Shown: positions 1 through 9,154 of the stretch, piece by piece
How the letters are laid out: each line of letters opens with the position of its first letter
Numbering within the stretch: position 1 is the first letter of the stretch
Assembly: GCF_003350345.1 (NCBI RefSeq)
Contig: NZ_QNVJ01000054.1
Span: forward strand, 1 to 64,000
Length of the DNA stretch: 64,000 nt
DNA from: Alkalilacustris brevis
GTDB taxonomy: Bacteria; Pseudomonadota; Alphaproteobacteria; Rhodobacterales; Rhodobacteraceae
Direction: 5' to 3'
Notes under the pieces: generated by a model
Databases searched by the model: none
What the model saw: only the letters and a program-made list of their open reading frames with translations
Told to the model about the DNA's origin: nothing
Program-made: the position numbers and the translations under genes

Positions 1-376
1 GTGACCCCTTCGCAATGAAATTGTAAAAGGTCCGGTAGCGACGGCCCCGCCAATCGGGGGGGGGCCGGTGCCGGGCTGTGCCACGGCCAACACGGCGGCC
101 CCCCGGACTTTCGCCATATCGCTGATGGTCAAGGCGGGCTACAAGCGTCAGGTCCAGGTCGGTGCTCCGGCTTCAATTCCGGAGTGGAAGTGCATATCAA
201 GGCATCCATGATCGCGCCCGACGAACAGCAAGGAGCAGGCCCGTGGAACAGACATGGCTTCCGGTAATCTTCTGCTGTGGCGGCGGTTCGAAGGGGAGTG
301 TTCTGCAACCGCGCCAGCCTGCCGATAGGGCGTGCGACCTGAGGCGCGACGAGGTTTCCATACCCGGAGATGTGGC
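1..376. other. Non-coding or unresolved left edge
   Basis: No gene is supported here. A short open frame reading DPFAMKL ends at the TAA at 24-26 and could be the tail of a gene lying to the left, but seven residues cannot be identified. Bases 42-48 (CGGCCCC) can pair with 61-67 (GGGGCCG), giving a GC-rich hairpin that may end transcription of that gene, although no T-tract follows. Bases 56-64 are a run of nine G. The rest, up to the start of the CoA-transferase gene at 377, shows nothing recognisable. Confidence 0.4.
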
Positions 377-1762
377 ATGAGTATCGCGAACAGCCGGATC
401 ATTCTTGACGGCCTGCTCGCCGCCGCGGGGTTCGAGGATGCGCCCCTGGAGCGGCTGGAGATCATCGACGACGGCAATGCCTTGCCCACGCCCTGGCCGA
501 TCACCGCCAATGCGGTGGCGGTGCTGGCGGCTGTCGGGTTGGCCGCATCGCGGTTGCAGGAAATGCGTGGCGGCGGCCTGCTGCCGGTGCGCCTTTCGAC
601 ACGTCATGCCGGTTTGGCGATGGCCAATTCCAATTACCTGACCGTTGCCGGCGCCCGGTCGAAGTTTCGCGATCCGTTTACCGGCTTTTACGAGGCCGCG
701 AATGGCCGCTGGGTCTTTCTGCACGGCAATTTCCCGCATCTGCGCGAAGGGGTGGTGCGGCTCCTCGGGGCCAGTTCGGCCGGAGATGTCGCGGCCAGGG
801 TGCGCAGCCGGGATGCCTTCGCGCTCGAGGCCGAGGGCATCGCGGCGGGGCTGTGCGTCGCCGCCGTGCGCACGCGCGAGGAATGGCGCGCCGAGGCCCA
901 GCACGACGCGGTGCGCAAGCTGCCGCTGATCGAAATGACGCAGCTCGACGATACCCCGGCGCGCCGCCTCGGGGCCGGTGACAGCCCGTTGCAGGGGGTG
1001 CGGATGCTCGATCTGTCGCGGGTGATCGCCGGCCCGATGTGCGGGCGTACCATCGCCGAATGGGGTGGCGATGTGCTGCTGGTGTCGGGGCCAGGCCTGC
1101 CCAGCATCGAATCGCTGGTGATCGACACGGGTTTCGGCAAGCGGGCCGCCGAAATCGACCTGAACGATACACAGGGGCAGGCGCGGTTCGACACGCTGGT
1201 GCAGGGGGCGAATATCTTCCTCGATGCCTATCGCCCAGGATCGCTGCCCGCGCGCGGGCTTGACGCGGTGGCCCTGGCGCGGCTGCGGCCGGGGCTGGTG
1301 CATGTGGAGCTTGACGCCTTCGGACGGGCCGGGCCCTGGTCACCGAGGCGCGGTTACGACAGCCTCGTGCAGGCCACGGTCGGCATGTGCTGGGATGGTG
1401 TGAACCCGCCGCGGAACCTGCCCTGCCAGCCGCTCGATTACCTCTCGGGCTATCTGGCGGCGCTGGCGGCGATGGTCGGCCTCATTCGGCAACTCGAGGT
1501 TGGCGGTAGCCGCCACGCCCGGCTGTCGCTGACCCGCACCGCCGAATGGATGTGGGATACCCATGATCAGCTTGGCCCCGAGGCAGAGTATCCGCAGGCC
1601 CGGCCCACGGCGGACGAGCTGCGCGCGCAGGGCTTGCTGGCCACCCATGACACCGATTTCGGCCCGATCGAGGCGCTGCGCCCGCCGCTGCAACCGGCAG
1701 GCTGGACCTGGCCCCGCCCGCCGTGCCGCCTGGGGCGTCACAGTGCGGAATGGGTGGACTGA
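377..1762 (+). CDS. CoA-transferase family III (CaiB/BaiF) protein with permuted domain order
   Basis: This 461-residue protein belongs to the family III CoA transferases, which move CoA between carboxylic acids. The family's usual N-terminal signature (LDLSRVIAGPMCGRTIAEWG) lies at about residues 211-230 instead of near residue 10. The likely catalytic Asp is D354 in the LDYLSG motif, and the usual family C-terminal segment (LG.HSAEW) ends the protein. Residues about 80-190 resemble the small domain that normally sits between these parts, so the order looks circularly permuted or is a partial tandem fusion. The ATG at 377 was chosen because homologous-looking sequence starts there. The gene stands alone and faces azlCD, so the substrate cannot be inferred. 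Confidence 0.75.
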   Translation: MSIANSRIILDGLLAAAGFEDAPLERLEIIDDGNALPTPWPITANAVAVLAAVGLAASRLQEMRGGGLLPVRLSTRHAGLAMANSNYLTVAGARSKFRDPFTGFYEAANGRWVFLHGNFPHLREGVVRLLGASSAGDVAARVRSRDAFALEAEGIAAGLCVAAVRTREEWRAEAQHDAVRKLPLIEMTQLDDTPARRLGAGDSPLQGVRMLDLSRVIAGPMCGRTIAEWGGDVLLVSGPGLPSIESLVIDTGFGKRAAEIDLNDTQGQARFDTLVQGANIFLDAYRPGSLPARGLDAVALARLRPGLVHVELDAFGRAGPWSPRRGYDSLVQATVGMCWDGVNPPRNLPCQPLDYLSGYLAALAAMVGLIRQLEVGGSRHARLSLTRTAEWMWDTHDQLGPEAEYPQARPTADELRAQGLLATHDTDFGPIEALRPPLQPAGWTWPRPPCRLGRHSAEWVD

Positions 1763-1838
1763 AGACTCTCGCCTGCGTTCTTGCCGCATGGCTGAGTGGC
1801 CCGGCGGTTCGCGAGGGCGCTGCATGGCTCTCATGCGG

Positions 1839-1884
1839 TGTCTGGTGCCGGCGCGGGGCCGCAGGTGGCCGCGGCCACCAGACA
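1839..1884. terminator. Inverted repeat between convergent genes
   Basis: TGTCTGGTG at 1839-1847 is exactly complementary to CACCAGACA at 1876-1884. Inside the right half, 1864-1879 is a perfect 16-base palindrome (GGTGGCCGCGGCCACC), so two mutually exclusive folds are possible. It sits between the convergent 3' ends of the CoA-transferase gene and azlD. A terminator role is likely from position, but no U-tract is present. Confidence 0.4.
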
Positions 1885-1903
1885 GGCTTGAGCCGGACAG
1901 CCT

Positions 1904-2233
1904 TCAGCCGAACAGCCAAAGCCCGATTGCCAGCGTGCCCGCACCCGACAGGATCGCGGCCAGCACGTTGCGGGTTGTCAGCCCGACCACAAGCGTCACG
2001 ATCGTTGCGGCCATGCGCGGCCCGTCGGGGCTGCCCCCGGTTGCGGCGGGAAACAGCACCAGCGGTGCCGTCAACCCCGGCAGCACGGCCACCGGCGTGT
2101 AGCGCAGCAGCCTGAGCGCCCAGTCCGGCAGCTTGCGCCCGCCCACGAGCCCCAGAAAGGAAAACCGGATCAGAAAGCTGCCTATCCCCAGCAGTATGAT
2201 GATGCTCCAGATATGCGGGGTCGAATAGCTCAT
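1904..2233 (-). CDS. azlD: AzlD-type branched-chain amino acid transport subunit
   Basis: This 109-residue hydrophobic protein has about four membrane segments and the AzlD family pattern (TRNVLAAILSGAG near the C terminus; LPGLTAPLVLFPA in the middle). AzlD is the small partner of AzlC in a two-protein exporter of branched-chain amino acids or analogues in the inner membrane. Its ATG overlaps the azlC stop codon in an ATGA arrangement, so the pair is translationally coupled. The length matches the family norm of about 100-110 residues. The true substrate in this organism is not shown by the sequence. Confidence 0.88.
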   Translation of the reverse strand: MSYSTPHIWSIIILLGIGSFLIRFSFLGLVGGRKLPDWALRLLRYTPVAVLPGLTAPLVLFPAATGGSPDGPRMAATIVTLVVGLTTRNVLAAILSGAGTLAIGLWLFG

Positions 2234-2943
2234 GCCGCGCGCCTCCGGGCCATCAGGTGCTCGACCCAGGCGCCCACGGCCATCGCGCAGCCAGCGGCCA
2301 GCAGAAGCCCCAGGTTATAGGGCAGGAACGCCAGCCCCAGCGCCAGCACAACCGAGGTGATCGCCGCCGCCACATGGGCCGCGGTGCGCAGCATCGGCGC
2401 GATGATCGCCAGAAAGGTGATCGGCACCGCGAAATCCAGCCCCAGCCCGGACGGAAACGAGGCCCCCAGGACCGCGCCCGCCCAGGTGGCCAGATACCAG
2501 GGAAAGCATACCGGCGTGATCGAGCCGAAAAAGAACGCGGTCTTGGCCGCGATAGACATGTCGGGGCGGTTTTCGAACTCGATGGCGCTGACGCCATAGG
2601 ACTGATCGACCAGAAAGTAGGCCATGAAGCCACGAGTCCAGAATGGCGCGCTACCCAGGTGCGGGGCCATGGCCGCCGAATACATCGCCATGCGCAGGTT
2701 GACCGCCAGCGCGGTGGCGAGGATCACCAGCGTGGGCGCGTTCTCGGTCATCAGCTGAACGGCGGCCAGTTGCGCGGCACCGGCAATGACCAGCACCGAG
2801 AATCCCATCACCTCGGCGATGTTAAAGCCGGCTTCGGTGGCGATCACGCCGAACACCATGCCGAAGGGCACGATCACCAGCAGAAAGGGTGCGCCCGCAC
2901 GAAACCCGTTCCAATAGGCTGCCCTGGTGCTGATCTGGTCCAT
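2230..2943 (-). CDS. azlC: AzlC family branched-chain amino acid permease
   Basis: This 237-residue integral membrane protein carries the AzlC signature near its start (FRAGAPFLLVIVPFGMVFG) and the typical AGAAQLAAVQLM segment at about residues 54-65. AzlC/AzlD (YgaZ/YgaH in Escherichia coli) form an inner-membrane exporter for valine-type amino acids. It is transcribed leftward as the first gene of a two-gene unit with azlD. No regulator of the usual Lrp type is adjacent. Family assignment is firm; substrate is inferred from family knowledge only. Confidence 0.9.
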   Translation of the reverse strand: MDQISTRAAYWNGFRAGAPFLLVIVPFGMVFGVIATEAGFNIAEVMGFSVLVIAGAAQLAAVQLMTENAPTLVILATALAVNLRMAMYSAAMAPHLGSAPFWTRGFMAYFLVDQSYGVSAIEFENRPDMSIAAKTAFFFGSITPVCFPWYLATWAGAVLGASFPSGLGLDFAVPITFLAIIAPMLRTAAHVAAAITSVVLALGLAFLPYNLGLLLAAGCAMAVGAWVEHLMARRRAA

Positions 2944-3047
2944 GTCGATTTTTCCGCTGTGGGTCCATCCGGCTTAGGCAAGGCGTGAGGTAAGCGCAAT
3001 CGTCACGCAGCCGCTTGCGCAGGGCGACGTCGCGTCAAGGCGGGCAA

Positions 3048-4094
3048 TCAATCGAAGATGCCGGTGACACGCCCCAACAGCATGAAGGCACGCGCCGAGC
3101 GGGTATCGGCCAGCCGGGCAAGCTCCAGGTCGCTGGCGTTCGCTTCGAATTCCTCGAGCATCTGGTCGAACTGGCGCAGGAAATGATGCGCCGCGTCGCG
3201 AAACACCGTGTCTTCGCGCATCCGTGCGGCCGCGAGCGCAAGGCACGAGCGGTCGCGTACCCCGCCCAGGCCAGCCACCTCGCCGCCGCGCGCGCCCTGG
3301 GCAAAGCGGCGCCACAGTTCGGGGCGGGCACGGTCGGGCTTGAGGTCGTCCATATAGATGCCGTCTTCGCTCAGCAGCGTCAGCACATCCTGCGCGGCCC
3401 GGATAAGCCGGGCGGCGCGCGGGTCTTCCAGTGCCAGCCGGAGCGCGCGGAAGCCGGCCTTGTCTTCCGGCGTTTCGGGAAAGTTGAGCGCGCGCAGGAA
3501 ATCGGTCAGGGAAACCGGAGTGCGCAGATCCTCGGTTGGTGTGCCCAGGGCGAGCGCGGGCTGCGCCTCGGCCGCTTCCGGCTCGGGTGGCAGGGCGAGT
3601 GCCGTCTTGTGGTCGGCCGATGGCACCACCTGGGCCTGGTCGCGCCGGGTGGCAAAGGTCGCGATCGCGGATTCTGTCTTGCGCTGGGCGGCGGCGAGTT
3701 CTTCGAGCTTGCGTTCGACGGCAGGGCTGAGTTCCTGCCGCACGCCCTGGTTCTGGGCGATATATGCGTTGCGCATTGCGTCTATGGCCGCTTGCAGCCG
3801 CGCGGCCTCTTCGCGCATCTCGCGGGCCGTGCGCGCGGTCGTCGCCGCAATCCAGATCAGTGCGATGGGCAGAAACACCGCCAGCAGCGTCAGGACCAGC
3901 GTGACGATCCCGGCCATGCCGCCCCCGCCCTCGGGCGCGGGGGGCGCCAGCAGAAAATACAGCCCGACTGCCAAAAGCCACATAACCGCCAGCCCGATCG
4001 CAACCATGTCGGTGCCCCGCAGCCCGCGCCCACCGCCATGATCGCCCGGCAGCGGCGCGGTGGGTGCACTGGATGGATGGGGCGCTTTTGACAT
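3048..4094 (-). CDS. Conserved membrane protein with coiled coil, function unknown
   Basis: I do not recognise a named family with certainty. The 348-residue protein has a charged, Pro-rich N terminus of about 28 residues, two adjacent membrane segments (roughly residues 30-50 and 58-83), then a Glu/Ala/Arg-rich helical stretch at about 85-150 likely to form a coiled coil, and a soluble C-terminal domain (about 200-348) rich in Leu and Arg. It would be an inner-membrane protein with a large cytoplasmic domain. It lies 27 bases downstream of greA on the same strand and may be cotranscribed with it. Similar proteins next to greA would suggest a lineage-specific conserved protein. Confidence 0.7.
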   Translation of the reverse strand: MSKAPHPSSAPTAPLPGDHGGGRGLRGTDMVAIGLAVMWLLAVGLYFLLAPPAPEGGGGMAGIVTLVLTLLAVFLPIALIWIAATTARTAREMREEAARLQAAIDAMRNAYIAQNQGVRQELSPAVERKLEELAAAQRKTESAIATFATRRDQAQVVPSADHKTALALPPEPEAAEAQPALALGTPTEDLRTPVSLTDFLRALNFPETPEDKAGFRALRLALEDPRAARLIRAAQDVLTLLSEDGIYMDDLKPDRARPELWRRFAQGARGGEVAGLGGVRDRSCLALAAARMREDTVFRDAAHHFLRQFDQMLEEFEANASDLELARLADTRSARAFMLLGRVTGIFD

Positions 4095-4121
4095 CTGTCA
4101 ACTTCCCGGTGGATGGCGGGG

Positions 4122-4592
4122 TCAGCGGTATTCGATGTTGACGACTTCGTAGCTGCGCTCACCGCGCGGGGTGCGCACCTCGATACTGTCGCCTTCGTCT
4201 TTGCCGATCAGGGCGCGCGCCAACGGCGCCTTGATGTTCAACAGGCCCTGTTCGATATTCGCCTCGACCTCGCCGACAATCTTGTAGGTGTGTTTTTCCT
4301 CGGTTTCCTCGTCAATGATGGTGACGGTCGCGCCGAACTTGATCGAGCCGGACATCCGCGCCGGGTCGATCACCTCGGCCCGGCCGATGATTGATTCGAG
4401 TTCACGAATCCGGCCTTCGATGAAGCTCTGCTTCTCACGGGCGGCGTGATATTCGGCATTTTCCGAAAGGTCGCCATGTTCACGCGCTTCGGCGATGGCC
4501 CGGATAATGCCGGGGCGCTGCACTGACTTGAGCTCGCGCAGTTCATCGTCGATTGCGTTGAACCCTTCGCGGGTCATCGGGATTTTTTCCAT
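4122..4592 (-). CDS. greA: Transcription elongation factor GreA
   Basis: GreA binds the RNA polymerase secondary channel and stimulates cleavage of the RNA 3' end in backtracked complexes. The 156-residue protein has the expected length and both halves: the N-terminal antiparallel coiled coil with the tip acidic region ([12 protein letters not shown] at about residues 45-56) and the C-terminal FKBP-like domain ([17 protein letters not shown]). The C-terminal part includes the [20 protein letters not shown] pattern typical of GreA. It is transcribed away from the ETF-QO gene, with 200 bases between the two starts. Confidence 0.96.
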   Translation of the reverse strand: MEKIPMTREGFNAIDDELRELKSVQRPGIIRAIAEAREHGDLSENAEYHAAREKQSFIEGRIRELESIIGRAEVIDPARMSGSIKFGATVTIIDEETEEKHTYKIVGEVEANIEQGLLNIKAPLARALIGKDEGDSIEVRTPRGERSYEVVNIEYR

Positions 4593-4683
4593 CGTTTCTC
4601 ATAACCGAAAGAGGCCCGAGGCCTGAGCCAGGGGCCGGTTGCAGATTCCAGACTTACCAGACACAAGCCCCGGCACGATTGCA

Positions 4684-4740
4684 AGAGGCAGCCTAATCTG
4701 CCTGCCTCTCAATTGACCCGGTGGCCTGCTTCTGTCTAGT
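4684..4740 (+). promoter_or_regulatory. Likely sigma70-type promoter for ETF-QO with adjacent hairpin
   Basis: A -35-like TTGACC at 4713-4718 is followed, after 16 bases, by TCTAGT at 4735-4740 as a possible -10, about 50 bases before the ETF-QO ATG. Immediately upstream, AGAGGCAG (4684-4691) and CTGCCTCT (4702-4709) form an 8-base inverted repeat with a 10-base loop, which could be an operator or simply a hairpin. The greA promoter must lie in the same 200-base interval on the other strand. Promoter calls by eye are tentative. Confidence 0.4.
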
Positions 4741-4792
4741 TGTGCAGCGACCCGCGCGAGATCAAGACGGCGGCCCAGCCAGGAGGAGAAGC

Positions 4793-6439
4793 ATGACCAC
4801 AACCGAGCGCGAAGCGATGGAATACGATGTGGTGATCGTCGGCGCAGGTCCGGCGGGCCTGTCGGCGGCGATCCGGCTGAAACAGCTTGATGCCGATCTG
4901 TCGGTGGTGGTGCTGGAAAAGGGCTCGGAAGTGGGCGCGCATATCCTGTCGGGCGCGGTGCTCGACCCGGCGGGCTTGGATGCGCTTCTGCCCGACTGGC
5001 GCGAGCGTGGCGCGCCGGTGACGGTGCCGGTGCGGCGCGACAATTTCCATTTGCTGGGGCAGGGCGGCGACATCCGCATCCCCAACTGGCCGATGCCGCC
5101 GCTGATGAGCAATCACGGCTGCTATATCGTCAGCATGGGCAATGTCTGCCGCTGGATGGCCGAACAGGCCGAGGCGCTGGGCGTCGAGGTGTTTGTCGGC
5201 ATGGCCTGCTCGGAACTGGTCTGGGGCGAGGACGGGTGCGTCAAGGGCGCGGTCGCGGGCGAATTCGGCCGCAACCCCGATGGCGCGCCGGGCCCGAATT
5301 ACGAGCCGGGGATGGAACTGCACGGCAAGTATGTCTTCCTGTCCGAAGGGGTGCGCGGCTCGCTGTCGAAACAGGTGATGGAGCGTTTCGCGCTGTCGGA
5401 TGGCAAATGCCCGCAGAAATTCGGCCTCGGGATGAAGGAAATCTGGGAAATCGACCCCGACAAGCACTTTGAGGGCACCGTCACCCACACCATGGGCTGG
5501 CCGCTGGGCAAGAACGCGGGCGGCGGGTCGTTCATCTATCACCTTGAGAACAATCAGGTTTATGTGGGTTTCGTGGTGCATCTGAACTACGAGAACCCGC
5601 ATCTTTACCCCTACATGGAATTCCAGCGCTTCAAGCATCACCCGATGGTGGCCGAACTGCTGAAGGGCGGCAAGCGCGTGGCTTACGGCGCGCGGGCGAT
5701 TTCGGAAGGCGGCTGGCAGTCGATCCCCAAGGTCGTATTCCCCGGCGGCGCGCTGCTGGGCTGCTCGGCGGGGCTGGTCAACGTGCCGCGCATCAAGGGC
5801 AACCATAATGCCATGCTGTCGGGCATTGCCGCGGCTGAGGCCGCGCATGAGGCTATCGCGGCCGGTCGCGCGGGCGACGAACTGGCCGCCTATGAAACCG
5901 CGCTGCGCGACGGTCCTGTCGGGCGCGACCTGCGCCGCGTGCGTAACGTCAAGCCGATGTGGTCGCGCTGGGGGATGCTGCCCTCGCTGGCGCTGGGCGG
6001 GTTGGACATGTGGACCAACAGCATCGGCTTTTCGCTGTTCGGCACGCTGCGCCACGGCAAGTCCGACGCTGCCGCCACCGGAGAGGCGGCGAAATTCCAG
6101 CCGATCGACTACCCCAAACCCGACGGCAAGCTCAGCTTCGACCGGCTGACCAATGTGGCGTTTTCCTTCACCAATCACGAGGAAAGCCAGCCCTGCCACC
6201 TGACGCTGAATGACCCCTCCGTGCCGATCGCGCAGAACCTGCCGAAATACGATGAACCTGCGCAACGCTACTGCCCGGCGGGTGTCTATGAGGTGGTGGA
6301 GAAAGACGGCAAGCCGGAATTCGTCATCAATTTCCAGAACTGCGTGCATTGCAAGACCTGCGACATCAAGGATCCGGCGCAGAATATCGAATGGCGAACA
6401 CCGCAGGGCGGAGACGGGCCGAACTATCCCAACATGTAA
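4793..6439 (+). CDS. etfD: Electron transfer flavoprotein-ubiquinone oxidoreductase
   Basis: ETF-QO passes electrons from reduced electron transfer flavoprotein (fatty acid and amino acid oxidation) to ubiquinone at the membrane. The 548-residue protein has the FAD dinucleotide-binding motif near the start (VVIVGAGPAGLSAAIRLK, about residues 12-29) and a C-terminal ferredoxin-like [4Fe-4S] site with CPAG upstream and NCVHCKTCDIKDP near residues 515-527. Length and the final GGDGPNYPNM match the family. The ATG at 4793 follows a strong AGGAGGAG site at 4781-4788. The etfAB genes are not in the window. Confidence 0.95.
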   Translation: MTTTEREAMEYDVVIVGAGPAGLSAAIRLKQLDADLSVVVLEKGSEVGAHILSGAVLDPAGLDALLPDWRERGAPVTVPVRRDNFHLLGQGGDIRIPNWPMPPLMSNHGCYIVSMGNVCRWMAEQAEALGVEVFVGMACSELVWGEDGCVKGAVAGEFGRNPDGAPGPNYEPGMELHGKYVFLSEGVRGSLSKQVMERFALSDGKCPQKFGLGMKEIWEIDPDKHFEGTVTHTMGWPLGKNAGGGSFIYHLENNQVYVGFVVHLNYENPHLYPYMEFQRFKHHPMVAELLKGGKRVAYGARAISEGGWQSIPKVVFPGGALLGCSAGLVNVPRIKGNHNAMLSGIAAAEAAHEAIAAGRAGDELAAYETALRDGPVGRDLRRVRNVKPMWSRWGMLPSLALGGLDMWTNSIGFSLFGTLRHGKSDAAATGEAAKFQPIDYPKPDGKLSFDRLTNVAFSFTNHEESQPCHLTLNDPSVPIAQNLPKYDEPAQRYCPAGVYEVVEKDGKPEFVINFQNCVHCKTCDIKDPAQNIEWRTPQGGDGPNYPNM

Positions 6440-6546
6440 CAATCGCACGAGGCGCGCCGCTTTGCCGGTATTGCGGACGTTGCTTGCATTGCCTTGGCCG
6501 GGCGCGGGCACTAGTCTTGGTGCATTGCACAGCGAAAGGCCCTGAT

Positions 6547-8262
6547 GTGACCCGTTTTCGCCGCCTCGGTCTGTCCTTGCTTGCCTCGGCCATGATCGCG
6601 CCCCTGCCGGCCCTTGGCGACGAGGGCGGCGTTTCGGGGGCCTATCTTGCTGCGCGGCAGGCGCTGATTTCCAATGATTACACTGCCGCCGCGCCTTACC
6701 TCGATCTTGTTCTGGCCCATGAGCCGGAAAATGCCTTTCTGACCGAAGGTGCATTGCAGGCGCATCTGGGATTGGGCAATCTGGAGCGCGCGGCCGAACT
6801 GGCCGAGGCGCTTGCCGCGATGGGCATCGAAAGTCAGGCTGGCCGCCTTGTGCTGACAGCCGAAGCACTGGCACAGAGTGCCTACGACGAGGCGCTTGAC
6901 CTTCTCGAGGACGAGGCGCTTTCCGGCCCGCTGGTTGCCGGGCTTCTGAATGCGTGGATCCACCTGGGCGAAGGGCGCATGTCCGACACCCTGGCGGGGC
7001 TGGATGCGCTGACCGAAACGCCCGGAATGCAGGCTTTTGCGCTGTATCACAATGCGCTGGCGTTGGCTTATGCGGGCGATTTCGAAGGGGCCGAGCATAT
7101 CCTTTCGGGCGAGGCTGCCGGCACGTTGCGCGTGGGCCGCCGAGGGGTGGTTGCCCGTTTGCAGGTGCTCGCCCAACTCGGCAATTTTGATGAGGCGCTT
7201 GAATTTCTCGGTCAGGCCTTCGGCACCGGGCTGACACCGGATGTTCAGGAGTTGCGTGCGGCGCTGGAAGCGGGGGAAGCTATTCCGTTCGACATCGTGA
7301 CATCGCCACAGGATGGCATGGCCGAGGTCTATTACGATGTAGCGCAAACCCTTCAGGGCGAGGCATCGCCGGACTACACGCTGATTTACGCCCGTCTCGC
7401 GCTTCATCTGCGGCCCGGACATGCTGATGCCATGTTGCTGGTCGCGCAGCTTCTGGAAGCGATGGAGCAGTATGATCTGGCTGTCGAAGCCTATCGGAAG
7501 GTGCCGGAAGATCACCCTTCGCAATATCGTGCCGCGCTGGGCAAGGCCGAGGCGCTTTACCGGGCCGGGCAGGTCGAGACGGCGCTCGATGTATTGCGCC
7601 CGCTGGCCGAGCGCCACGAGGACTTGCCGAGCATTCAGGTCACCCTGGGCGACATATTGCGCCGCGAAAGCCTGTTTGACGAGGCTTCGCAAGCCTATGA
7701 CCGGGCCATTGCCCTTCTGGGCGAGCCAGAGCCGCGGCACTGGCCGGTCTATTACTCCCGCGCGATCACCCATGAACGCGAAAGCCGCTGGGAGCTGGCC
7801 GAGCCGGATTTCCGCAAGGCGCTCGACCTCAACCCCGATCAGCCGCATGTGCTGAATTATTTGGGGTATTCGCTGGTCGAGCGGGGCGAGAACCTGGAAG
7901 AGGCGCTTGAGATGATTGAGCGCGCCGTCGAGGGCGAGCCGGAAAGCGGCTACATCATCGACTCGCTGGCCTGGGCGCTGTTCCGCCTCGGGCGCTATGA
8001 GGAGGCCGTGGAGCCGATGGAGCGCGCGGTCGAACTGTTGCCACGCGACGCGATCCTCAACGATCATCTGGGCGATGTGTACTGGGCTGTGGGCCGCAAG
8101 CTCGAGGCGCGTTTCCAGTGGCGCCGCGCGCTGTCTTTCGGCCCGGCTGACGATCTGGACATGGACCGCATCCGCCGCAAGCTGGAGGTCGGGCTGGACG
8201 AGGTGTTGGTTGAGGAAGGGGCCGAGCCATTGCACAGTGACGTTCGCGCGCATGGAAACTGA
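6547..8262 (+). CDS. Secreted tetratricopeptide-repeat protein
   Basis: This 571-residue protein begins at a GTG (6547) with an AAAGG ribosome site 8 bases upstream and has a signal peptide (about residues 1-24, ending ALG before DEGG). The rest is a chain of helical TPR repeats; clear TPR-like units include [23 protein letters not shown] and [28 protein letters not shown] arrays mediate protein-protein contacts, so this is probably a periplasmic scaffold. Its 3' end overlaps the ispE start by 11 bases, which suggests translational coupling although a functional link is not obvious. No enzymatic domain is seen. Confidence 0.85.
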   Translation: MTRFRRLGLSLLASAMIAPLPALGDEGGVSGAYLAARQALISNDYTAAAPYLDLVLAHEPENAFLTEGALQAHLGLGNLERAAELAEALAAMGIESQAGRLVLTAEALAQSAYDEALDLLEDEALSGPLVAGLLNAWIHLGEGRMSDTLAGLDALTETPGMQAFALYHNALALAYAGDFEGAEHILSGEAAGTLRVGRRGVVARLQVLAQLGNFDEALEFLGQAFGTGLTPDVQELRAALEAGEAIPFDIVTSPQDGMAEVYYDVAQTLQGEASPDYTLIYARLALHLRPGHADAMLLVAQLLEAMEQYDLAVEAYRKVPEDHPSQYRAALGKAEALYRAGQVETALDVLRPLAERHEDLPSIQVTLGDILRRESLFDEASQAYDRAIALLGEPEPRHWPVYYSRAITHERESRWELAEPDFRKALDLNPDQPHVLNYLGYSLVERGENLEEALEMIERAVEGEPESGYIIDSLAWALFRLGRYEEAVEPMERAVELLPRDAILNDHLGDVYWAVGRKLEARFQWRRALSFGPADDLDMDRIRRKLEVGLDEVLVEEGAEPLHSDVRAHGN

Positions 8263-9154
8263 GGCCTTCGCCCCGGCCAAGCTGAACCTGACGCTGCATG
8301 TCACCGGCCGCCGGGACGATGGCTATCATCTGCTCGACAGTCTGGTGGCATTTGCCCGGATCGGCGACACCGTGCGGGCACGCGCCGCCCCGGACCTGAG
8401 CTTGCATGTCACGGGCCCGCGCGCCGCCGGGCTGCCGGCGGGCGACGATAATCTGGTGATGCGGGCGGCGCGGTTTCTTGCGGAAAAGTCGGGAGAGGGG
8501 CCCCCGGGGCAAGGCGCCGCGCTGACATTGGAAAAGCATCTGCCACCGGCGTCCGGTCTGGGCGGCGGGTCGGGCGATGCGGCCGCGGCCCTGCGGGCGC
8601 TGGCCCGGCTGTGGGGTGTGGCCCTGCCGGCCCCCGAGCGTGTTCTGCCGCTTGGCGCCGATGTGCCGGTCTGCCTGGCGGCCTGCCCGGCGCGGATGAC
8701 GGGCATCGGCGGCACGCTTGGCCCGGTGCCGCCCTTGCCCGAAGTCTGGGTGCTGCTGGTTAACCCCGGCGTCGAGGTGCCGACGCCCATGGTGTTTGCC
8801 GCCCTGCAATGCCGCCGGAATCCCGCCATGCCGGCCCGCTTGCCCCGATGGCGCGATGCCGCCGACCTGGCCGGGTGGCTACGGACGATGCGCAATGATC
8901 TTGAGACCCCGGCCCGCAGGCTGTTTCCGGTGATCGACGAGGTGCTTTTGGCGCTGGGCGCCAGCCCGGGCTGCCTGATGGCGCGCATGTCCGGGTCGGG
9001 GGCAAGCTGCTTCGGCCTCTATGCGGATCAGGCTGCCGCGCGCGCCGCGCAACAGCGCATACGCGCCGCGCAACCGGGCTGGTGGGTGGACGCCGGCGCG
9101 TTGCTGCGGGCAGCGCCTGCGCCTGACGGTCAGCTGACGCGCACCACCACGTAA
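8252..9154 (+). CDS. ispE: 4-diphosphocytidyl-2-C-methyl-D-erythritol kinase
   Basis: IspE phosphorylates CDP-methylerythritol in the non-mevalonate (MEP) isoprenoid pathway. The 300-residue protein shows the GHMP-kinase features: N-terminal [21 protein letters not shown], the ATP-binding glycine loop [17 protein letters not shown] at about residues 93-109, LGADVPVCL, and a C-terminal [11 protein letters not shown] motif. The ATG at 8252 was chosen because the conserved N terminus begins there. It overlaps the upstream TPR gene by 11 bases and, at the 3' end, the convergent polyprenyl synthase gene by 25 bases, so both genes share sequence at their C termini. Confidence 0.94.
   Translation: METEAFAPAKLNLTLHVTGRRDDGYHLLDSLVAFARIGDTVRARAAPDLSLHVTGPRAAGLPAGDDNLVMRAARFLAEKSGEGPPGQGAALTLEKHLPPASGLGGGSGDAAAALRALARLWGVALPAPERVLPLGADVPVCLAACPARMTGIGGTLGPVPPLPEVWVLLVNPGVEVPTPMVFAALQCRRNPAMPARLPRWRDAADLAGWLRTMRNDLETPARRLFPVIDEVLLALGASPGCLMARMSGSGASCFGLYADQAAARAAQQRIRAAQPGWWVDAGALLRAAPAPDGQLTRTTT

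Noticed and set aside
4736-7237. An 833-codon minus-strand open frame over ETF-QO and the TPR gene
   Set aside because: It crosses two genes with clear motifs on the plus strand and encodes no recognisable protein.
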